NCBI GenBank assembly: GCA_026397575.1
Contig: JAPLUP010000210.1
Span: 1-11,453, forward strand
DNA from: Candidatus Zixiibacteriota bacterium
GTDB taxonomy: Bacteria > Zixibacteria > MSB-5A5 > CAIYYT01
Direction: 5' to 3'
DNA length: 11,453 nucleotides
Under the pieces are notes generated by a model. The model saw nothing but the letters and a program-made list of their open reading frames with translations, was not told the DNA's origin and searched no databases. Of the stretch, positions 6,795-11,453 are shown one piece after another; the stretch's first letter is position 1; each line of letters starts with the position of its first letter. The position numbers and the translations under genes are program-made.

Positions 6795-7802
6795 CTACCC
6801 TCGCCTTAGCGTAAAGCACGGCAGTATCTCGCCGATGTGCAGGTCGCGGAAGTTGTAAAGCCGTGGACGTGTAAACTTCGCCAACACCTGAGCTTGTGAA
6901 TCATCGAGCGCGCCGATCTGACGCAACGTCTCGACAATCACCGGGAAGAGCGCACGCGGGTTGCCATCGGAAATTTTGATCGCGATGCCGAGTCCTCTGG
7001 AAAGCACGCCGATAAGTTCGATCGCTTCGCCACCAATCTTCAGGATCACGTCTCCCTTGCAGGCCTCGGTCACAGCCAGATCACAACGTCCGGGACCGGA
7101 GACCATGAATGGATACTGCTGCATGGCTGAGATTACGGTCTGATATGCTTCGCGGCGAATCGCCGATTCGCTGGATTTGGTGACGAGCATCGCGTACGCC
7201 TTCGCCATGTTTTTGAGTGGCAGCGCGAAGTTTGGTAGCGAGCAGCCATCCGTGCCCATTTGAATCTTGTCGACGGGGTAGTCGTACGCCTCAGCAACCG
7301 TTTGCCTTACCAACTGCTGCGTCTTGGAGTCGGGATCAATATAGTTCTTGGGGTCATCGCCGATATGCAGCGCCAGTGCCAGTTGTCCGGAGTGCTTGCC
7401 GGAGCAGTTGTGCAAGAGTTGCGAAAATTTCTGCCCTTCGTATGGGATATAGCCCTTCATCTGGTAGTCGATTGGCACATGCGTGCCGCATTTCAGGTAC
7501 GATTCGTCAAGACCTATCAGATCGAGATTGGATTTGGTCGTCTGTTCGTGCAGCGGCGTACCCGTATGCGAACCGAGCATGATCGCGATTTGCTCCAGCG
7601 AAAAACCGAACCGCTTAACCGCACCCGATTCATAAACCGGCAGAAACTGAAAGGCTTTCGCCGATGACCGCGTGTAAGTAATCAGATTCGCGTCGCCATG
7701 ATAGTAGAGTACGTTACCGTCCTTATCGCTAACGACAATGGAACCGTAATGAACGGACTCGACCGTCCTGTTACGATACACTTCAGCTAGAATTTCCGAC
7801 AT
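6795..7802 (-). CDS. L-asparaginase, Rhizobium AnsA type (Asparaginase_II family)
   Basis: Hydrolyses L-asparagine to aspartate and ammonia. The 335-residue protein belongs to the family of the Rhizobium etli inducible enzyme, unrelated to the E. coli AnsA/AnsB fold. Residues known from that enzyme are all present with an offset of two: the Ser-x-x-Lys pair in RSSAK (Ser46, Lys49), Ser78 in LGSHTG, the zinc-site Cys133 and Lys136 in NCSGKH, and Cys187 in DGCS. No signal peptide is seen, so the enzyme is cytoplasmic. AAGGAAG precedes the ATG. It is the first gene of a probable two-gene operon with tryptophanase 66 bp downstream. Both release ammonia from amino acids, which suggests amino-acid catabolism or nitrogen scavenging. 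The upstream region is packed with REP-like hairpins. Confidence 0.9.
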   Translation of the reverse strand: MSEILAEVYRNRTVESVHYGSIVVSDKDGNVLYYHGDANLITYTRSSAKAFQFLPVYESGAVKRFGFSLEQIAIMLGSHTGTPLHEQTTKSNLDLIGLDESYLKCGTHVPIDYQMKGYIPYEGQKFSQLLHNCSGKHSGQLALALHIGDDPKNYIDPDSKTQQLVRQTVAEAYDYPVDKIQMGTDGCSLPNFALPLKNMAKAYAMLVTKSSESAIRREAYQTVISAMQQYPFMVSGPGRCDLAVTEACKGDVILKIGGEAIELIGVLSRGLGIAIKISDGNPRALFPVIVETLRQIGALDDSQAQVLAKFTRPRLYNFRDLHIGEILPCFTLRRG

Positions 7803-7825
7803 CGAAAATCACTTCCTTTTGTACC

Positions 7826-7853
7826 GTAGCGCACCCACAAGGGGCTGGGCTAC
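7826..7853. repeat. GTAGC...GCTAC imperfect hairpin
   Basis: Five-base outer arms GTAGC / GCTAC enclose two further short paired blocks with mismatches (CA with TG, CC with GG) around an A-rich loop. It lies 24-51 bp upstream of the asparaginase ATG and would be in its 5' leader if transcription starts upstream. Its right half resembles 1010-1028. Confidence 0.5.
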
Positions 7854-7861
7854 TCGTCTTT

Positions 7862-7886
7862 GTCAAACCGCAAAGGTTTGAACCAC
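7862..7886 (-). repeat. REP-like hairpin, copy C
   Basis: Seven-base arms TCAAACC / GGTTTGA around GCAAA, with one unpaired A next to the foot. On the minus strand it is preceded by GTGG, one base from GTAG. It has the same orientation as copies A, B and D but a shorter stem, so it is a diverged member of the family. Confidence 0.6.
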
Positions 7887-7891
7887 AAGCT

Positions 7892-7918
7892 CTCAAAACC
7901 GCGGGGGTTCTGACCTAT
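7892..7918 (-). repeat. REP-like hairpin, copy D
   Basis: The left arm TCAAAACC and right arm GGTTCTGA pair with a single mismatch around a GC-rich loop. On the minus strand ATAG (one base from GTAG) abuts the foot. It lies about 8 bp from copy C in the same orientation, so the two form a tandem pair, as REP elements often do. Confidence 0.6.
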
Positions 7919-7919
7919 T

Positions 7920-7958
7920 CTGGGTTTTCGTGGATTAACGTCACCACTCAGAACCCAG
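7920..7958. repeat. Two-part inverted repeat next to REP copy D
   Basis: Outer arms CTGGGTT (7920-7926) and AACCCAG (7952-7958) enclose inner arms GTGG (7930-7933) and CCAC (7944-7947). It forms a long interrupted stem directly beside copy D. It may be part of a composite REP cluster; no other function is evident. Confidence 0.4.
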
Positions 7959-7975
7959 GCGCAAACAAAAGCCAA

Positions 7976-7998
7976 GACGCGGACGCTAGTGCCGCGTC
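7976..7998 (-). terminator. Possible terminator downstream of the S8 protease gene
   Basis: Perfect 7-bp arms GACGCGG / CCGCGTC around a nine-base loop. Read in the protease direction, the stem is followed by a T-rich run (TTGGCTTTTGTTTG). It lies about 130 bp after the protease stop. The T-tract is interrupted and the loop is large, so strength is uncertain. Confidence 0.4.
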
Positions 7999-8131
7999 AT
8001 AGATGGTAAGTATACTGCTTTAGGGGTGGTCTGTCAACGCGAAAGGGGTGTGGCTTTAGATACCTGCGCCAGTTGTGCCGTCGGAAATGGGTTTTTAACA
8101 GGGCTGCGAAGCGAACTGAAGCGAAATCCTT

Positions 8132-10090
8132 CTACTCTTTCTTGAAGACCTTCAGGGTCGTTTCGATACCCGGGCTGGCGAAATACACAATATAGACGCC
8201 TGCCGCAGCCTGGTCACCATTGGAATTCTGACCGTCCCAGGAGAGACGATAAGTTGAGGAGCTAACTTCACCGGAAAGAGTAAACGATGCCGATTTCTCG
8301 GCTATCTTTTCTCCTGCGATGTCGTAAATACGATATTTCGCTTCTCCGGCAGCCCGCAGAGAAAAGACGAAGTCCACAGAAGCCGTGAATGGATTAGGCG
8401 CAGCGACGACGCCGGAAATGTTCGCGGATGATGCGACGAAATCCTGTCCGCTTATATCTGCCAGGACATTGGCAAAGTCCAAGTGGTCGGGCATAAAGGT
8501 ATATCCGGTTTTGGTTGGCGTTACCGTACCTGCCCAGTCATAAGAGACAACGAGCGAGTAGGTAGCGTCAGCATTCGAGGTTGCAGTCTTTAGCGTTCCA
8601 TCAACATAACTCAGGGTCGCGCCTGCCATACCAATGTTGCCTGAAATTGTGAAGGTTGCAGTGGTGTCCGATCCGAAATGCAGGGCATGGTAAGCGCGAA
8701 TGATACCATAACCGTATACGGTATCAGGAACTGCAGCTTGCGTCGCCGTGCTGGTGATGGCGTGATAAATGTCGCCATAGTGCCAATTCGGGTGAGCTTG
8801 TAGTAGCAGAGCACAGGCTCCCGCCACCAGTGGAGTGGCAAACGATGTACCGCCCCCATTACCGTAACCACCGGTCTGATTGGCGATCCTGTCCCCCACC
8901 CCCAAAGCACATACATCCGGCTTAATCCGGCCGTCAAAGGTCGGGCCATTGGATGAGAAACCGGAGATTTCTCCCGCCAAGGTCACCGCCCCGACAGCGA
9001 TAACACTGTCACCATCTGCGGGAGCGATAATAGTCGGGTGTGGCGAAGTGCGCCCCTCGTTGCCGGCAGCATTGACAACAACCAGACCGTGTCGGGCCGC
9101 CATGGTGGCAGCAATCGTACAGGTGGCCGTGCGGCCATCCATGTCTTCCCATGTATACCAATCGTTGTAACCGAGCGAACTGGAGGCAACATCTGCGCCC
9201 AAGCGCTCGCCCCATTCGATTCCGGCCACCCAATTATCCTCTTCCGCTTTTATCTCCTGGTTGGTAATCTCCGTTTTTGCCAGGAGGAAATTGGCATCGT
9301 AAGCAACACCGATCATATTGCCGTAATCATAGCCACCGATAATCGACAATGTTGCGGTACCGTGCGATTGCTGCGAAATCCCGAAGCCGATTTCGGAGGA
9401 ATCATTGGGATCTTCGACGTTGACATCGTTGTGGATGAAGTCCCAGGTCGAATCGATTCTTATTCGCGCGAAGGCCGCATGCGAGATCTTAAAACCGGTG
9501 TCGAGCATGAGTATGGTTATGCCGGTTCCGGTTAGATTGCGATTATGAAGCTCATCGATCTCGATTTGATGCGCCTGTGCGAAGGACTCGCCGTAGTCGG
9601 GCGGATAAGGTAATTCTGGTTTCAACATCCTCATCGTATCAGCCTCGGCGGTCGGCTCCGGTTTGCGAACAAAGACGGCAACTTCCTTCACGCTATCGAC
9701 AAATTCAAGCTCTGCGAGTCGACCGAGCCCTGATGGTACCGCCCAGGCGCTGACGGCATTGAGCCAGCGCGATGTTTGTGCGACGCGCTTCACCAGCGGA
9801 ACAATTTGCGCGACATATTCAGGATTCACTTCGCGGTCGTAGGTATCATAATCGCTGACACTACCCCTCAAGGCACGACGTTGTTTTGCCCGGTCATTTA
9901 CAACCGCCTTCTTGAATAGCGGCGCCAAAGCGTTGCCTTTGTCATGGAAAAAAACCCAGACCTTGACACTGTCGGACTGGAGACTGTTTGGTCTGACTCC
10001 GATCTTGTTACCGGCGGAACTCAGGGCGTAGAGCGACAGCACGACTGCGCCCGATAGACTTAGTAGGAAAAGGAGTTTCTTGATCGTCAA
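8132..10090 (-). CDS. Secreted subtilisin-like (S8) serine protease with C-terminal sorting-type domain
   Basis: A 652-residue exported endopeptidase. Residues 1 to about 26 form a signal peptide (two lysines, then a leucine-rich core ending SSAG). Residues about 40-145 look like an inhibitory propeptide. The catalytic domain (about 180-470) carries Asp197 in LDTG, His243 in SHGT, the oxyanion Asn344 in AAGNEG, and Ser416 in GTSFATP. Residues about 480-555 form a carboxypeptidase-regulatory-like beta domain (ISGNI, then TGYTFMP). Residues about 558-652 form a FlgD-like/Por-type module (AAPNPF, IYDIAGEKIAE, WDGQNSNGDQAAAGVYIV, KVFKKE) like those that direct export or surface attachment in FCB-group bacteria. 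The start is TTG with GAGG about nine bases upstream; no better ATG lies nearby. It stands alone, with a possible terminator downstream. The substrate is unknown. Confidence 0.9.
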   Translation of the reverse strand: MTIKKLLFLLSLSGAVVLSLYALSSAGNKIGVRPNSLQSDSVKVWVFFHDKGNALAPLFKKAVVNDRAKQRRALRGSVSDYDTYDREVNPEYVAQIVPLVKRVAQTSRWLNAVSAWAVPSGLGRLAELEFVDSVKEVAVFVRKPEPTAEADTMRMLKPELPYPPDYGESFAQAHQIEIDELHNRNLTGTGITILMLDTGFKISHAAFARIRIDSTWDFIHNDVNVEDPNDSSEIGFGISQQSHGTATLSIIGGYDYGNMIGVAYDANFLLAKTEITNQEIKAEEDNWVAGIEWGERLGADVASSSLGYNDWYTWEDMDGRTATCTIAATMAARHGLVVVNAAGNEGRTSPHPTIIAPADGDSVIAVGAVTLAGEISGFSSNGPTFDGRIKPDVCALGVGDRIANQTGGYGNGGGTSFATPLVAGACALLLQAHPNWHYGDIYHAITSTATQAAVPDTVYGYGIIRAYHALHFGSDTTATFTISGNIGMAGATLSYVDGTLKTATSNADATYSLVVSYDWAGTVTPTKTGYTFMPDHLDFANVLADISGQDFVASSANISGVVAAPNPFTASVDFVFSLRAAGEAKYRIYDIAGEKIAEKSASFTLSGEVSSSTYRLSWDGQNSNGDQAAAGVYIVYFASPGIETTLKVFKKE

Positions 10091-10215
10091 TGGAGCAACC
10101 TCACGATGTCAATACCTTGCCGAAATCGTCGGCACAACAGACGCGATCTGTCTCGCCTGTCTTGAATAGGTACGGATGGAAGCGGAACTTGTTCAATAGT
10201 CAATCATTTCCCGGC

Positions 10216-10512
10216 TTATAGGTCCTTGATGACTTTGAGATACCGTTTGTATGGTATCGCTGTCCAGCTTTCTGCCGCAGTAGCGCCGTTCGCCAAACTG
10301 ATCAGCGACACTTTGGCGGCAGTCTCTTCATCGGGCGCTTCGTAGATGTCGAGGAAATCGAATTTCCCCAGCAGCGCATAGTGGCTGATGAATTTGACGT
10401 TGGGACAGCTCTTCTTGACCTTGTCGAGCCAGACACGACCTTTGGCAGCGCGCGTCTTGGGGTTCTTGATAAATTCCGGCGACAACTTGGTCATCAAAAT
10501 AAACGTCTTCAT
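10216..10512 (-). CDS. GYD-domain protein (small ferredoxin-like fold)
   Basis: A 98-residue cytoplasmic protein of the GYD-domain family, whose biochemical function is not established. The typical pattern is present: FILMTKLSPE at the N-terminus, WLDKVKKSCPNVKF at 28-41, HYALLGKFDFLDIYEAPDEETAAKV (GKFD in place of the family's GxYD) at about 44-68, and ESWTAIPYKRYL near the end. The length is typical. The start is secure: AGGAGG sits five bases before the ATG. A strong sigma70-type promoter (10545-10573) lies just upstream, so it is a single-gene unit. No neighbour hints at its role. Confidence 0.85.
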   Translation of the reverse strand: MKTFILMTKLSPEFIKNPKTRAAKGRVWLDKVKKSCPNVKFISHYALLGKFDFLDIYEAPDEETAAKVSLISLANGATAAESWTAIPYKRYLKVIKDL

Positions 10513-10544
10513 AGTACCCTCCTACCATGAGTGATTTCGGCAGC

Positions 10545-10573
10545 ATAATACACGATGTTTAATGGGGTGCCAA
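10545..10573 (-). promoter_or_regulatory. Sigma70-type promoter of the GYD-domain gene
   Basis: On the minus strand TTGGCA (10573-10568) and TATTAT (10550-10545) are separated by exactly 17 bp. Each hexamer matches consensus at five of six positions. Transcription would start near 10538, giving a leader of about 25 nt that contains the AGGAGG binding site. This is the most convincing promoter in the window. Confidence 0.6.
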
Positions 10574-10741
10574 GGGAAAACAGGTGAAGTGGGGCCCAGT
10601 TCGCTTGGTAGTGAAAACGCAGAAAGACAACAATGGCGTGGAGAGCGCGTCCTAGTGTTCTGTCCCGTAGATACGTTGCATCACTATCGCACTCGTCCGC
10701 GGCTTTCAATGTTAGCCAGTTTCTCTTAAACAATTGCGATT

Positions 10742-10769
10742 GTGCATGCTGCAAAAAAGCAGCATGCAC
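10742..10769. repeat. 11-bp perfect stem with A6/T6 loop downstream of RAYT
   Basis: Arms GTGCATGCTGC and GCAGCATGCAC pair perfectly around six A residues. There is no T-tract on either side for intrinsic termination. It lies 73 bp past the RAYT stop. It lacks a GTAG foot, so it is not of the same type as the other REP-like copies. It could terminate or stabilise the RAYT transcript or be an element end. Confidence 0.6.
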
Positions 10770-10818
10770 GCTGACGCGAGAAAGGAACACAATCATATTC
10801 CAGATATTCCTGGGGCAC

Positions 10819-10838
10819 GACATGCCCTTACGCATGTC
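10819..10838. repeat. 7-bp stem-loop just after the RAYT stop codon
   Basis: Arms GACATGC / GCATGTC around CCTTAC, ending four bases before the RAYT stop codon. The arms share the core CATGC with the larger hairpin at 10742-10769. Functions as a 3' end structure or as part of a RAYT-associated end are both possible. Confidence 0.45.
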
Positions 10839-10842
10839 AGCT

Positions 10843-11430
10843 TCACCTGACGTAGTATCGATCCAACTCCCATTTCAATGGGTTGTTAATTATGTATTCT
10901 CTTTTCTCGGCAAGGTCTTTTTCGTCGCGGATGACGTGCTCGTAGTAGTTGCGTTGCCAGATTCGTTCGCCGGGAGTGTGGGTGACGACGTTGATGTCTC
11001 TCGTGGTCAGATATTTGAAGTAGGCGATAATTTGGCCGAGAGTCTGCACGTTGGGGTTGGGCAAGGGTTTGGAGACCAAACCCCTACGCGGGTTAGCTCG
11101 TGCGTCGTTGGTTGATTGGGGCGCGGGGACCGCGCCCGTACGCGGGGTGGCAGATTCGCGGTCGTGAAGTACTATGATGCCGTGGAAGTGATTGGGCATG
11201 ATCGTGAAGGCGTCGAGTTCGACAAACTGAAAGCGAATCGTCAGTCTGTACCACCAATCATGCACGATCTGCCCAAAGCTCGAAAGCGCCACCGTCTCGT
11301 TGCGGACATCGCCAAGGAACATTTTTCTGTCGAGAGCACAGATCGTAATGAAATATGCGCCTGCCTGGGAATAGTCGTAGTCTTGCAGGCGGATGGAGCG
11401 GCGATGATGGGTGTTAGGGTCGTAGTTCAA
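10843..11430 (-). CDS. REP-associated tyrosine transposase (RAYT; HUH/Y1 superfamily)
   Basis: A 195-residue single-strand DNA endonuclease/strand transferase of the Y1 (IS200-like) superfamily, the RAYT branch. RAYTs act on REP hairpins rather than on a mobile copy of themselves. Seen here: the N-terminal HHRRSIRLQDYDYSQAGAYF block (8-27), ITICALDR (28-35), the HUH metal-binding motif in MPNHFHGIIV (His81, His83), and the C-terminal WQRNYYEHVIRDEKDL (158-173) with the catalytic tyrosine as Tyr162 or Tyr163. YIINNP follows at 179-184. The domain appears complete. Residues about 91-128 are a proline- and arginine-rich linker containing two 18-residue repeats that coincide with DNA hairpins. 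The start is TTG, chosen because the family N-terminus aligns there; a GAGAG stretch is 10-15 bases upstream. It stands alone with no visible insertion-sequence ends. Confidence 0.88.
   Translation of the reverse strand: MNYDPNTHHRRSIRLQDYDYSQAGAYFITICALDRKMFLGDVRNETVALSSFGQIVHDWWYRLTIRFQFVELDAFTIMPNHFHGIIVLHDRESATPRTGAVPAPQSTNDARANPRRGLVSKPLPNPNVQTLGQIIAYFKYLTTRDINVVTHTPGERIWQRNYYEHVIRDEKDLAEKREYIINNPLKWELDRYYVR
11065..11087 (-). repeat. GTAG-hairpin inside RAYT, unit 2
   Basis: On the RAYT sense strand GTAG directly abuts a perfect hairpin with arms GGGTTTGG / CCAAACCC and loop TCT. It encodes part of the linker peptide PRRGLVSKP (residues 114-122). It lies exactly 54 bp from the matching module at 11119-11141. 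Confidence 0.75.
11119..11141 (-). repeat. GTAC-hairpin inside RAYT, unit 1
   Basis: On the RAYT sense strand GTAC abuts a perfect hairpin with arms GGGCGCGG / CCGCGCCC and loop TCC. It encodes part of the linker peptide PRTGAVPAP (residues 96-104). Compared with unit 2, three adjacent stem pairs are changed on both arms so that pairing is kept. Confidence 0.75.
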
Positions 11431-11453
11431 AAGCTATTTTTCTCTCGTCAACT

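Larger units (their letters stand above)
7803..8131. other. Gene-free 329-bp spacer rich in hairpins
   Basis: Between the asparaginase start and the protease stop no plausible gene is seen. The half nearest asparaginase contains a GTAGC hairpin, REP-like copies C and D, a two-part inverted repeat and a terminator-like stem. The remaining part (about 8000-8131), towards the protease stop, shows nothing recognisable. Confidence 0.7.
10513..10842. other. Gene-free 330-bp spacer between RAYT and the GYD-domain gene
   Basis: It contains the GYD promoter and two strong stem-loops towards the RAYT end. An open frame across 10509-10835 has no recognisable similarity and spans the promoter and the hairpins, so it is not called. 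No canonical GTAG-flanked REP was found here. Confidence 0.65.

Noticed and set aside
1793..7918. TCAAAACC hairpins as a CRISPR array
   Set aside because: Copies are kilobases apart with genes between them, spacing is irregular, and no cas gene is present.
9038..9535. 165-codon plus-strand frame antisense to the protease
   Set aside because: It lies opposite the conserved S8 catalytic region, has no ribosome binding site of note, and shows no recognised motif.
10509..10835. Minus-strand open frame of 108 codons whose stop overlaps the GYD start as ATGA
   Set aside because: No family resemblance. It spans a strong sigma70-like promoter for the GYD gene and an 11-bp perfect hairpin. The ATGA overlap is explained by the GYD start itself.
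10633..11115. Plus-strand open frame antisense to RAYT
   Set aside because: It is the shadow of a well-supported family gene on the other strand and its protein is unrecognisable.
10843..11430. A complete IS200/IS605 insertion sequence
   Set aside because: The N- and C-terminal motifs are those of RAYTs. No TnpB gene and no recognisable subterminal left and right ends of an IS200-type element are seen within the window, although only 23 bp upstream are visible.

Overview
The window is 11.45 kb of ordinary-density bacterial chromosome with moderate GC (slightly above 50% by eye). Nine complete protein genes and the first codons of a tenth are visible, and all but one are on the minus strand. 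No rRNA, tRNA, CRISPR array, phage or conjugation gene was seen. The secreted subtilase ends in a FlgD-like/Por-type C-terminal module (PNPF, then WDGxNxxG, then AAGVYIVxF and a basic tail). That module is typical of the FCB superphylum and related candidate phyla, for example Zixibacteria-like bacteria. The lineage call is an inference from this one trait plus general gene style.

Layout, left to right. (1) 1-956: an arginine-biosynthesis operon fragment, with ornithine carbamoyltransferase followed 20 bp downstream by the start of another gene that runs off the window. (2) 1201-1767: the only plus-strand gene, a small two-helix membrane protein of the LiaF/DUF5668 type with GxGD beta repeats. 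(3) 1867-5117: a translationally coupled pair, a GT4 glycosyltransferase fused to a helical-barrel domain and a GH130 phosphorylase/hydrolase, probably a mannan- or mannoside-type oligosaccharide cassette. (4) 5334-7802: an amino-acid catabolic pair, a Rhizobium-type (zinc/Ser-Lys) L-asparaginase followed by a PLP enzyme whose specificity residues match tryptophanase rather than tyrosine phenol-lyase. (5) 8132-10090: a secreted S8 protease. (6) 10216-10512: a GYD-domain protein with a clear sigma70-type promoter. (7) 10843-11430: a REP-associated tyrosine transposase (RAYT, HUH/Y1 family).

The most interesting layer is the repeats. Four intergenic hairpins share the arms (G)TCAAAACC / GGTTTTGA(C). 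On the minus strand each is preceded by GTAG or a one- or two-base variant of it. This is the architecture of bacterial REP elements, the DNA substrates of RAYT enzymes. Two more GTAG/GTAC-plus-hairpin modules lie inside the RAYT gene, exactly 54 bp (18 codons) apart and in frame. Their stems differ by three compensated base pairs. A further set of degenerate GTAGC/GCTAC hairpins lies at 1010-1056 and 7826-7853. Together they suggest a REP-RAYT system in which the RAYT gene carries REP-like hairpins within its own variable linker.

Stretches without genes. 957-1200 holds a 16-bp palindrome, candidate promoters and degenerate hairpins. 7803-8131 is a cluster of at least five hairpins. 10513-10842 holds the GYD promoter and two strong stem-loops beyond the RAYT stop codon.
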